Shown piece after piece: positions 29,236 to 37,510 of a DNA stretch of 64,000 nt. The position numbers and the translations under genes are program-made. Every line of letters begins with the position of its first letter. Positions within the stretch are counted from its first letter, which is position 1. Source of the DNA: Arenibacter sp. ARW7G5Y1 (GTDB lineage: Bacteria > Bacteroidota > Bacteroidia > Flavobacteriales > Flavobacteriaceae); contig NZ_QJJZ01000010.1 of NCBI RefSeq assembly GCF_003201775.1, positions 148,709 to 212,708 on the forward strand, given 5' to 3'. The notes beneath the pieces were generated by a model. That model was not told where the DNA came from, made no database searches, and worked only from the letters and a program-made list of their open reading frames with translations.

Positions 29236-30036
29236 CTATTGTTTTCCTGCTATCAACTTTAACCAAGCCATTATTTCTTGGGTATGGAGTTGGTAATCGC
29301 TAATTTCGGGAGGAATTCCTTTCTGCTCCCTCAAGGATAAACAGAATTCCTGCACCTCCTCCAAAGAATTAAAAGCGTCACTTTTGACTAATTTTTCGGC
29401 CAAAAATGAACCGATCAAAGCCATATCCGAGCTACTAAATTCAGGGTGGTACTGCACCCCAAAAAACGATCCTTTTTTATAATCAAATGTCATTGCCTGT
29501 ACCTTGGAGTGGGCATTACCGGCCAAAATAAGGGCGTTTTCGGGCACTTTTGTTACTTCATCAAAGTGGATACACAGGGCTGAATACGTCCCCTTACGGT
29601 GGGAAGTCAACGGGTTTTGCCTTCCCAATGGTGTGAGGTCAATTGGCTTGGAAATACCAAACTCCAAACCGTTCTTACTTAACGCCACTTTGCCGCCAGC
29701 CACAACCGTGGCAACCTGCATCCCCCAACAACTACCATAAAACGGTACACCACTCTTAAAAACCTCCTCGGCAAAATTTAATTGTTGTTCAACATCAGGA
29801 CTCTCATCCAAGACACTAAGGGAACTGCCTGTCCACAATACCCCATCATATTTTTTTATTTGTCCAGCTGTTGGCAATTCACTAGCCACATCCGCCGGAA
29901 AGGCAAAATCTGTCTGCGCCTTTGGAACCAACCCCCCCAACATTTCTTGGAACATAAGATGATAAGGCTTTATTCCAAAAGCTCCCCTTTCCAGGCGTGT
30001 TTGTTCTTTATTGCCTTCTACTATTAATAATCTCAC
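29236..30036 (-). CDS. Class I glutamine amidotransferase-like gamma-glutamyl hydrolase
   Basis: 266 residues, no signal peptide. The catalytic triad is visible: C103 in the nucleophile elbow GSCWGMQ, and H197 and E199 in YHPEF. There is no synthetase domain, so it probably acts as a stand-alone amidase. The start codon is GTG at 30034-30036, two bases after the alcohol dehydrogenase stop. It is the last gene of a cluster with a glutamine-synthetase-like ligase. The inferred job is the final step, hydrolysing the gamma-glutamyl amide and returning glutamate. With ethanolamine as starting compound, the substrate would be gamma-glutamylglycine. It is not a PuuD match by obvious motif beyond the shared fold. 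Confidence 0.78.
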   Translation of the reverse strand: MRLLIVEGNKEQTRLERGAFGIKPYHLMFQEMLGGLVPKAQTDFAFPADVASELPTAGQIKKYDGVLWTGSSLSVLDESPDVEQQLNFAEEVFKSGVPFYGSCWGMQVATVVAGGKVALSKNGLEFGISKPIDLTPLGRQNPLTSHRKGTYSALCIHFDEVTKVPENALILAGNAHSKVQAMTFDYKKGSFFGVQYHPEFSSSDMALIGSFLAEKLVKSDAFNSLEEVQEFCLSLREQKGIPPEISDYQLHTQEIMAWLKLIAGKQ

Positions 30037-30038
30037 GC

Positions 30039-31211
30039 TTACAGTCCATTTAAATCTCCAGAGACAGCAGCCCTAAAAAGCTGCTCCAAATCTTTTGCGT
30101 TAACCGGTTTTGCATTGGAAGGTGTTGATGGATCTTTAAAGGCCATTTCCCCAATTTCCTTGGCATTATCAGTATCAATATCAATTTCCTTTAATGTATG
30201 TGGAATATTCAATTCTTTTCGCAGAGCGATTATATAATCGATAATAGCATCGGTACCCGACTTTTCCAGTCCGAGAACTTTGCTTAAATGCACCATTTTA
30301 TCCTCAATTGCCGTCTTATTCTGTTTTAAGGCATAGGGCAATATTATGGCATTGAGCAAACCGTGTTGTTTATTGTAAATGGCTCCCAATTGATGGGCCA
30401 CGGAATGCACCGAGCCCAATCCCTTTTGAAAGGCGGTTGCCCCCATAGAGGCCGCAACCAGCATTTGTCCCCGGGCCTCCAAGTTTTTTCCGTCTTTTAC
30501 CGCCATTGGCAAATATTTGGCTATAATACGAATAGCTTCAATAGCTATCCCTTCGGCCATTGGATGATATCCAGGAGCACAATAAGCCTCAATAGCATGT
30601 ACCATGGCATCCACTCCCGTCCAAGCGGTGATATGAGGAGGTAAACCCAAAGTCAATTCAGGATCGGATATCACAATTGCTGGTAACATCTTAGGGTGAA
30701 AAATAATTTTCTTGGTATGCAATTTTTCATCCAAAATCACCGATGCCCTACCTACTTCAGATCCAGTACCTGCCGTAGTAGGGACCGCAATTATGGGTGC
30801 AATTCCGTCTAGGTCGGCATAACTCCAATTATCGCCCACATCTTCAAAATCCCAAAGCGATCTGGTCTGTCCGGACATAAATGCGATTGTCTTGGCCGCA
30901 TCAATAGCGGAACCACCTCCAAAGGCTATAACCCCATCATGCTTATTTTTTTTAAAATGGGCCACGCCATCTACCACATTTTTTTCTGTAGGGTTTCCTT
31001 GTACATCACTGTATACCGTGAAATTTAGTCCGTCTGTTTTTAAAATGTTTACGGTATTTTCAACAATGTCCAATTTTACCAAGCCCTCGTCTGTAACAAA
31101 TAAGGGGTTCTTTATTCCCAATTTTTTACATGCCTGTGAAATTTCATTTATTCTACCATTTCCAAACCAAATGGTGGTAGGATAATTCCAATTTGTATTT
31201 GCTAACTGCAT
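30039..31211 (-). CDS. Iron-containing (group III) alcohol dehydrogenase
   Basis: 390 residues. NAD-binding motif GGGSAIDAAKTIAFM, then TTAGTGSEVGRASVI. The metal site is in DAMVHAIEAYCAPGYHPMAEG and GSVHSVAHQLGAIYNKQHGL, with Asp and three His ligands. It oxidises a primary alcohol to an aldehyde in the cytoplasm. It stands between an aldehyde dehydrogenase (40 bases upstream) and an amidotransferase (2 bases downstream). In that setting the likely substrate is the hydroxyl of gamma-glutamyl-ethanolamide or a similar amide. A polyamine route would need an amine oxidase instead, which is absent. Confidence 0.92.
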   Translation of the reverse strand: MQLANTNWNYPTTIWFGNGRINEISQACKKLGIKNPLFVTDEGLVKLDIVENTVNILKTDGLNFTVYSDVQGNPTEKNVVDGVAHFKKNKHDGVIAFGGGSAIDAAKTIAFMSGQTRSLWDFEDVGDNWSYADLDGIAPIIAVPTTAGTGSEVGRASVILDEKLHTKKIIFHPKMLPAIVISDPELTLGLPPHITAWTGVDAMVHAIEAYCAPGYHPMAEGIAIEAIRIIAKYLPMAVKDGKNLEARGQMLVAASMGATAFQKGLGSVHSVAHQLGAIYNKQHGLLNAIILPYALKQNKTAIEDKMVHLSKVLGLEKSGTDAIIDYIIALRKELNIPHTLKEIDIDTDNAKEIGEMAFKDPSTPSNAKPVNAKDLEQLFRAAVSGDLNGL

Positions 31212-31251
31212 TAATTCTTATTTTTTAAATTCAATAAATTGATCTATAGTT

Positions 31252-32637
31252 TTATTTGCCTTTTCGAAAATTAAACGACTTCACCCGTGTTACATGGTCG
31301 TAGCCAATTCTCGAGAGGGTAACGCCCTTGCCCGAATTTTTTACCCCTGTCCATGCCAGAGCCGGATCCAAATAATCGCAGCGGTTCATGAACACGGTTC
31401 CGGTTTCAATTCTCCTTCCCAAATCAATGGCCCTATCCATGTCCTTGCCCCATATGGAAGCGGTTAGTCCGTATTGGGAATCGTTCATAAGCCTCAAGGC
31501 TTCCTCATCGTTCTTTACTTTCATTATTCCAACTACAGGTCCAAAACTCTCCTCGCTCATTACATCCATACTATGATCCACATTGACCAACACATGCGGA
31601 GATAAATACGGGGTATCTTTTTTGGAAGCTGCGAATAGGGATTCCGACACCAAAGACTTGGCCCCCTTGCCCAATGCCTGCTCTATTTGCTTTCTTACGT
31701 AATTGGCGGCATCAGTCTTCACCATGGGTCCCAAATTGGTCCCCGTATCCAAAGGATTTCCCAATTTGTATTGCTTTGTTAAGGCTACAAATCCATCAAT
31801 AAACTTATCGTACAAAGCCTCATGGACATAAATTCTTTCTATACCACAACAGGATTGACCACTATTAAAGAACGCCCCATCCACCAAATTTTCCACACTA
31901 TTCTCCAAATTGGCATCGGCCATTACATAGGCAGGATCCTTCCCTCCCAGTTCCAGTCCACAGGGAATAAATTTATTGGTCAAAGAATTTTGAACGGCTA
32001 TTCCTCCTTGTACCGATCCCGTAAAGTACACACCGTCTATCCGGCTATCGGCAATTAATTGGGCCGTATTTTTATGGTTTAAGTGGAGTATTTGAAAAAC
32101 GCCCTTCGGAAGTCCGGCCTTGGCAGCTGCCTTCGCGTATCGCTCCGCCACCAGAGGCGTTTGAAAGGAATGCTTTAAAACAACCACGTTTCCTGCCATT
32201 AAAGCGGGAACAATAGCATTTACAGAGGTCAGGAAGGGATAGTTCCAAGGACTCAGCACACTCACTACGCCAACGGGAACACGTTCTACCCACCTTTTAT
32301 CCGGATTGGCACTATCCTCTACTTTATAGTCGGTTAAAGCCTCTTCGGCTACACCGATCATATAATGGGCACGGTCTGCAAACCCTTTTATCTCGCCTGG
32401 GGATTGACCCAAAGGCCTACCCATTTGCCAGGTAATTTCGAGGGCTATGTCATTTATATCATGGACAATGGCTTCTACGAATGATGTAATATACTTTGCT
32501 CGTTCTGCAATAGTTAAATCGGACCACGCTGAAAAAGCACTTTGGGCCTTGCTTAAGGCCTGCTCAATATCCTTGGGGCCATGTTCTTCGGCTGTATAAT
32601 AAATAGTGCCGTCTATAGGTGATATGGTATTTATCAT
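31252..32637 (-). CDS. NAD(P)-dependent aldehyde dehydrogenase
   Basis: 461 residues, standard aldehyde dehydrogenase. Cofactor region VVSVLSPWNYPFLTSVNAIVPALMAGN, catalytic Glu in CGLELGGKDPAYV, nucleophile at C263 in NSGQSCCGIERIYV (C264 follows it), and the C-terminal ESFGPVVGIMKV. It oxidises an aldehyde to an acid. It begins three bases after the glutamine-synthetase-like gene, so the two are tightly coupled. In the proposed route it converts gamma-glutamyl-acetaldehyde amide to gamma-glutamylglycine. The GQSCCGIE form is shared by several aldehyde dehydrogenase subfamilies and does not fix the substrate. Confidence 0.92.
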   Translation of the reverse strand: MINTISPIDGTIYYTAEEHGPKDIEQALSKAQSAFSAWSDLTIAERAKYITSFVEAIVHDINDIALEITWQMGRPLGQSPGEIKGFADRAHYMIGVAEEALTDYKVEDSANPDKRWVERVPVGVVSVLSPWNYPFLTSVNAIVPALMAGNVVVLKHSFQTPLVAERYAKAAAKAGLPKGVFQILHLNHKNTAQLIADSRIDGVYFTGSVQGGIAVQNSLTNKFIPCGLELGGKDPAYVMADANLENSVENLVDGAFFNSGQSCCGIERIYVHEALYDKFIDGFVALTKQYKLGNPLDTGTNLGPMVKTDAANYVRKQIEQALGKGAKSLVSESLFAASKKDTPYLSPHVLVNVDHSMDVMSEESFGPVVGIMKVKNDEEALRLMNDSQYGLTASIWGKDMDRAIDLGRRIETGTVFMNRCDYLDPALAWTGVKNSGKGVTLSRIGYDHVTRVKSFNFRKGK

Positions 32638-32640
32638 TTC

Positions 32641-34017
32641 TTATATTATTTCAAAATAGCGTTGTAATTGCCAGTCTGTTATGGCTCCAAGTTGTTGTTG
32701 ATCCTCCCATAGTCGCGTATAGGCATAATGATCCACAAATATATCACCAAACAAGTCTCGTGCAATTTTTGAATTCTTAAATTTCTCGGCAGCATGGGAT
32801 AAGGTCCTGGGCAACTGAAGTTCCTGGGAAAAATCTACATCATAGGCATTGCCGGCCACAGCTTTGGTGGGTTCAATTTTATTCTCTATACCCCATAATC
32901 CAGAGCCAATAGCGGCTGCAAGGGCCAAATAGGGATTAATATCGGCTGCCGAAACCCTGTATTCCACCCTTTGTGATTTTTCCGATCCCGGGATGGCCCT
33001 AAGTGCACAGGTTCTATTGTCCATGCCCCATGAGGCTGCCGTAGGGGCCCAAAAACCTGGAATGAGTCTTGTATAACTATTACAAGTAGAAGCAACCATG
33101 GCCAGTAATTCGGGCATTAATTTTTGTTGCCCTCCTAGAAACCACCGCATAACGTCTGACATTCCATGCTCCTTGCCTTTGTCGTAAAAAGCCGAAGAAC
33201 CATCCTTATTTTGTAATGAAATATGGATATGTCCGGATTGTCCTGGATAACTGGAAGACCATTTGGCCATAAATGAGGCCATTAGACTACGCTGCTGGGC
33301 CCATACCTTTACAAAGTTTTTAAACAAAGCTCCATTATCGGCAGCCCTTAATGCCTCGGAATACTCAAGGGCCCCTTCGAGCACTCCGGCCCCGGTTTCG
33401 GTATGCAAACCTTCCAAAGGCATTCCCATTTCTTGGGAAAGCTCCATTATTTCGTGATAAAAACTGGCATGGGTAGAGCTTCGCAATATGGAATATCCAA
33501 AATTACCCGGCGTCATAGGTTCCAAATTATGATAGTTCTTATCGCGAATAGATTTAGGCGTTTCATTGAATAGAAAAAATTCGAATTCAAAAGATGCACT
33601 TGCCTTGTAGCCAATATTCCCCAATCTATCCAATGTTTTGCGCAGAATAGATCTGGGACAAACACTGGAAGCGCTACTCTCGGAAAAATCAACTAAAAAT
33701 ATTACGGATTTATAGTCTTCCGTAGGCAACATTCTCATACTTGAAGCATCTATAGTAGCGTTGGCATCCGTAAAACCATCTGCCCAACCCGTAAAGGAAT
33801 CGTTCTTATATAAAACATCGTTGGAATCCCAACCAAAAATAACACTGCAAAATCCGAATCCCTTATCGAGGGCGGATAGGAATTTTTTGGAATTCACATA
33901 TTTCCCTCGGAGCACCCCATCAACGTCGACCACGGCCAGCTTTATATTTTCAATTTGATGTTCGTTAATATAACTTCTGACCGATTCAGGTGTAATTTTA
34001 GAATCTTCCTTTTTCAT
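32641..34017 (-). CDS. Glutamine-synthetase-family gamma-glutamyl-amine ligase
   Basis: 458 residues, type I glutamine synthetase fold. Visible signatures are SASFEFEFFLF (metal Glu residues), LHTETGAGVLEGAL, SGHIHISLQNKDG (ATP/glutamate loop), RLIPGFWAPTAASWGMDNRTCALR, and VEYRVSAADINPYLALAAAIGSGLWGI. The adenylylation loop of housekeeping GlnA is not evident. Paralogues (PuuA, GlnA3, GlnA4) ligate glutamate to polyamines or ethanolamine using ATP. Placement with an amine/amino-acid permease, two dehydrogenases and an amidotransferase supports a catabolic ligase and not nitrogen assimilation. It starts after a 232-base gap from the permease. Confidence 0.9.
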   Translation of the reverse strand: MKKEDSKITPESVRSYINEHQIENIKLAVVDVDGVLRGKYVNSKKFLSALDKGFGFCSVIFGWDSNDVLYKNDSFTGWADGFTDANATIDASSMRMLPTEDYKSVIFLVDFSESSASSVCPRSILRKTLDRLGNIGYKASASFEFEFFLFNETPKSIRDKNYHNLEPMTPGNFGYSILRSSTHASFYHEIMELSQEMGMPLEGLHTETGAGVLEGALEYSEALRAADNGALFKNFVKVWAQQRSLMASFMAKWSSSYPGQSGHIHISLQNKDGSSAFYDKGKEHGMSDVMRWFLGGQQKLMPELLAMVASTCNSYTRLIPGFWAPTAASWGMDNRTCALRAIPGSEKSQRVEYRVSAADINPYLALAAAIGSGLWGIENKIEPTKAVAGNAYDVDFSQELQLPRTLSHAAEKFKNSKIARDLFGDIFVDHYAYTRLWEDQQQLGAITDWQLQRYFEII

Positions 34018-34249
34018 AGGTTTATTTTATTTTTTTCAATGGGTCCTATGACAGCTACGTCATGGACAGTTTGGTTTAACTTAACTTTATTATGGTCGAT
34101 TTTTCAACTTTTGTTCCAATGTCCTGTTTCAAAATACAGCAATTTTCACATAATGGGCATGTTGACAAAACCATGTTTCAAACCCACACATACTGACAAG
34201 GGCAGCTTCCATAAAAATATAGATTTATGCCCAGCTAAAACTATAAAAT

Positions 34250-35740
34250 CTAGTTTTTTCCCTGTGCTTTTTTAAGGTCGTGCTCCAAGGCAAATTCTTC
34301 CTCTGGGGAGAGGATTAATCGGTGTCTCCCTTTAAGTCCAAAGTATAACAACCCTATTAACAAATAGCCCATAGAAATAAAAACTGCAGTTCTATAGGAT
34401 TGGTCCTGTAACTGAAAATATATAATTACACTGGCCAGAAAAATGGTGACCCAGGCACCTGGCTTCCCAAAAGGACTAACATAGGGCCTTTCCAGATCGG
34501 GTTTATGTTTCCTCAACAATAAAAAGGAACCGCACTGTAGAATATAGGACAACATGGCGCTAAAAACAGCAATGTTCAACAAGGCCCCACCAATAAAGAC
34601 CTCACTTTGGTTTCCAGCCAAAAGTTTGGTGATCATTAAAACCGTAAAACCAATTACTGACCCCAAAATTAAAGCGGTATAAGGTGTTTTTCTTTTACTG
34701 TGCGTAAGGGACAGCAAAACAGGAAAATAACCTGCCCTTGACAAGGAATAGATTTGTCTGCCGAAGGCAAAAATAATGGTATGGAATGATGCCAATAGAC
34801 CAATGGAAGCTACCAAGGCCAAAAGCTTGGCTATATTATCCCCAAACAAAACCTTAAATCCGTCCAATAAGGGTTCTCCAGATTGCGAAAGGGCATAGGA
34901 TCCCAAAGGTATTGAAGCATTTAGCCATAGGATTAAAAAAGCCGAAATGATCAAGGTAATAATCCCATAGGTGAGACCTTTGGGCATATCTTTCTTGGGA
35001 TCAACGGATTCTTCAGCAGCCAAGGGCAATTGTTCAATGGCCAAGAACAGCCATACAGCAAAGGGCATCGCTTTGAGGGCTCCTTCCCAACCCAATGGGA
35101 AAAGGGAGCCTCCCCCTCCTGGCAAATGTTCGGCAGTACCATCGGCACCAGCCTTTATATCCAACGCATAGGTAGTAAAATCGGCACTACCAATGCTCGA
35201 CACCCAAAAAATACCCAAACATCCCAATGCCAAAAAAGTAAGTGTAACGGTAAATTTAAAGGATAACTCTACTCCAACAATATTCAACAAGGTAAAGACG
35301 GTATAAAATCCGAACCACCAAAAAGGCAACAATTCCGGTGCCGTTTCAAAGATTCCCTGCATATAATTACTAAGAAAAAAAACGATTACGGCCGGGGTGA
35401 GTATAAATTCCAAATTCTCGACCAGGCCAGTAAAAAAACCGCCCCAAGGACCCATGGCCGATCTGGCAAAAGAATAGGCACCACCGGTATGCGGCAGGGC
35501 CGGAGACATTTCTGCAACGCTCTGTGTAAGTCCAATGTACATTACGGCTACAATACAGGTAGCAACGAACATTCCTCCCCATCCCCCTGATGCCAAGCCC
35601 AGGTTCCATCCGGAAAAATGCCCCGATATCACGGCCCCTACACCCAAAGCCCATAAGGACCAAACACCGGCATGGCGTTTAAGTTCACGGGATTCAAAAT
35701 AGGATTTGTCCATTTTCTTGTACTTAACGCCTTTGCTCAT
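34250..35740 (-). CDS. APC-superfamily permease, ethanolamine-permease-like
   Basis: 496 residues, about 12 hydrophobic helices. The first helix reads GVGAVISGHFSGWNLGLASGGWGG, strongly like ethanolamine/amino-acid permeases of the APC family. ALPHTGGAYSFARSAMGPWGGFFTGLVENLEF follows. It would import the amine substrate of the glutamylation cluster with protons or sodium. The ATG at 35738-35740 is used; the ATG nine codons later (MDKSYFESRELKRHAG) is also plausible. It is the first gene of the cluster, just after the terminator of the SusC/SusD operon, so transcription probably starts within 35741-35850. Confidence 0.85.
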   Translation of the reverse strand: MSKGVKYKKMDKSYFESRELKRHAGVWSLWALGVGAVISGHFSGWNLGLASGGWGGMFVATCIVAVMYIGLTQSVAEMSPALPHTGGAYSFARSAMGPWGGFFTGLVENLEFILTPAVIVFFLSNYMQGIFETAPELLPFWWFGFYTVFTLLNIVGVELSFKFTVTLTFLALGCLGIFWVSSIGSADFTTYALDIKAGADGTAEHLPGGGGSLFPLGWEGALKAMPFAVWLFLAIEQLPLAAEESVDPKKDMPKGLTYGIITLIISAFLILWLNASIPLGSYALSQSGEPLLDGFKVLFGDNIAKLLALVASIGLLASFHTIIFAFGRQIYSLSRAGYFPVLLSLTHSKRKTPYTALILGSVIGFTVLMITKLLAGNQSEVFIGGALLNIAVFSAMLSYILQCGSFLLLRKHKPDLERPYVSPFGKPGAWVTIFLASVIIYFQLQDQSYRTAVFISMGYLLIGLLYFGLKGRHRLILSPEEEFALEHDLKKAQGKN

Positions 35741-35850
35741 AGCTCTTCTCTTGGTTTAGGTTTGATTATGTATTTCCAACTTAGGTAACTAATATACCAT
35801 GAAATAAAAAAAATATCACCCTTTAAACTTGAAGGATTCATATTATTAAT

Positions 35851-35881
35851 AAAAAGACCATGGGGAAGAATCCCCATGGTC
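35851..35881 (-). terminator. Strong terminator after the STN-SusC/SusD operon
   Basis: GACCATGGGGA and TCCCCATGGTC form a perfect 11-bp stem with an AGAA tetraloop on the plus strand; on the minus strand it is followed by TTTTTATT. It separates the SusD gene from the permease cluster. Confidence 0.9.
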
Positions 35882-35918
35882 CGTAAGATTCACAGTACTT
35901 ATCTTATTGATTTCACAT

Positions 35919-37499
35919 TTAATTATTACTGGCCACATCCCACCACAGTCTGGTGTTTAAGTCGTCTCCTCCCATACGGGTAACGGCCTGCTGATAATTG
36001 GCATTATTTGTTGATTTCACCGAATTGGGATACTGAAACCTTACGGGTACCTTTTTATCATTTACGGCATCCGGACCAGGTATTACTTCTGGCATTCCGG
36101 TACGCCTCCAATCGGACCAAGCTTCAAAACCTGTATAAAAGAGGGCTATCCATTTTTGTAAGGCCACTTTTTCCAGCTTTTCAGCGGCTGTACCTGTATA
36201 GGCCACTGTAGTCTGGGCAATATACGCATCCAGGTCAAAGGCTTGTAGGTCGGCAGCGATCTCGTTCCATCCACCGGCAACGATCCTATCCAAATAGTAC
36301 GAAAAGGAGGCTCGGATACCATTTTCATAGTAAGTGGCGGCATCGCCAACGGTTATAAAATTTCTTTCCCTTGCCTCGGCCAGGATAAACTGGAGCTCTG
36401 AATAGTCCATTATAATGGTTTGGGAAGCGGTTGGTGAAGCAAGTTCCACATTACAGGCCCTACAGGCCATTAGAATTCCTATTCTAGAGATGAAGTTGGA
36501 TCCCACCTCATCGGGGTTTCCAGTAGGGCTATACCCTAAGGCGGCCTCATCATCCAAGCCATTCGGCATGCCTACATAATCATCCAGATTATCAGAATAG
36601 ATCCCTTTTCCGGAATTGGAAGTGGGTTGGGCAAAAACGATAAGCCTTCTATCATTTAGGTCCTTTAGCCTGGTTTCCAAGGTAAGGCTCAACCTAACCT
36701 CATCAAAACTACCAGATCGGGTATCGTATTTGGGTTGGGGGTTATCGGAATTCCATTGCAACAGGGCGGCATCCCCATTACTTTCAAATATGGGATAGGT
36801 TGTAGGGTCGCCCATAATCTCGGACATACCGGCTATGGCCTTGGCTTGGTCCACATCACTGATCCTCATTAAGAGACGAAGCCTTAGCGAGTTGGCAAAC
36901 TTCCTCCATTTAAGTACATCCCCACCGTATAATATATCCCCTGATATATTTTGTGTACCTGTCAATGCGGTATTGGCAGCCTTCAGGTCGGCCAAAAGAC
37001 CGTCGTATATTTCCTGCTGGGGCGTAAATTCGGGTGTAATATCATCATCGCTTATTCCCTTTACAGCATCCATGTAGGGAACATCCCCATAGGAATCCGT
37101 TAAATAGGAATAAATCCATGACTTAACGATCAAGCCTACGCCGTAATAGTTTTGGCGATCCGGATTCTCTTGGGTATCACGAACAATATTCATGATATCA
37201 CGCAGCCCGTCATAGGCATCGTTATAAGGATCGCTAGTTGGGGACCATTGGTAGATATCCCCAGAAGTAAATTGTAATCGTGCTCCATATTGAACGACCG
37301 TAAAGCCTTCCTCCCATCCTTGGTTTCCCCAATTATAGGCCATCTGTCTTAAAACCCCGGGCAAAAGCAGTTCCGAGGAAGCCTGCTCCGGAAAGTTGGG
37401 ATTTTGATTTATTTCTTCAAAGTCTTCCGTACAACCCATAAAAGCTGCCAAAAGAAACATCATGAAAAAACCCTTTTTTGTTATATGTATGTTTTTCAT
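35919..37499 (-). CDS. SusD-like lipoprotein (SusD-like_2 type) paired with the STN-SusC
   Basis: 526 residues. Lipoprotein signal ending AFMGC with Cys at residue 23, then TEDFEEINQNPNFP, the characteristic start of the SusD-like_2 group. Later features include QEIYDGLLADLKAANTALTG, WRKFANSLRLRLLMRISDVD, ELQFILAEARER and the C-terminal EAWSDWRRTGMPEVIPG with RFQYP. It follows its SusC by 11 bases. It binds ligand at the surface and is probably the last gene of the sigma/anti-sigma/receptor operon, ahead of a strong terminator. The ligand is unknown; proximity to the amine cluster suggests, but does not prove, a link. Confidence 0.92.
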   Translation of the reverse strand: MKNIHITKKGFFMMFLLAAFMGCTEDFEEINQNPNFPEQASSELLLPGVLRQMAYNWGNQGWEEGFTVVQYGARLQFTSGDIYQWSPTSDPYNDAYDGLRDIMNIVRDTQENPDRQNYYGVGLIVKSWIYSYLTDSYGDVPYMDAVKGISDDDITPEFTPQQEIYDGLLADLKAANTALTGTQNISGDILYGGDVLKWRKFANSLRLRLLMRISDVDQAKAIAGMSEIMGDPTTYPIFESNGDAALLQWNSDNPQPKYDTRSGSFDEVRLSLTLETRLKDLNDRRLIVFAQPTSNSGKGIYSDNLDDYVGMPNGLDDEAALGYSPTGNPDEVGSNFISRIGILMACRACNVELASPTASQTIIMDYSELQFILAEARERNFITVGDAATYYENGIRASFSYYLDRIVAGGWNEIAADLQAFDLDAYIAQTTVAYTGTAAEKLEKVALQKWIALFYTGFEAWSDWRRTGMPEVIPGPDAVNDKKVPVRFQYPNSVKSTNNANYQQAVTRMGGDDLNTRLWWDVASNN

Positions 37500-37510
37500 C
37501 TTTTATGCTA

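Noticed and set aside
34018..34249. 27-codon minus-strand frame between the permease and ligase genes
   Set aside because: No ribosome-binding context, no recognisable pattern, and its length is within chance expectation.
29236..35740. Putrescine (Puu) degradation as the function of the ligase cluster
   Set aside because: No PuuB-type oxidase or aminotransferase is present, while an iron alcohol dehydrogenase is, so an amino alcohol fits better. Not fully excluded.
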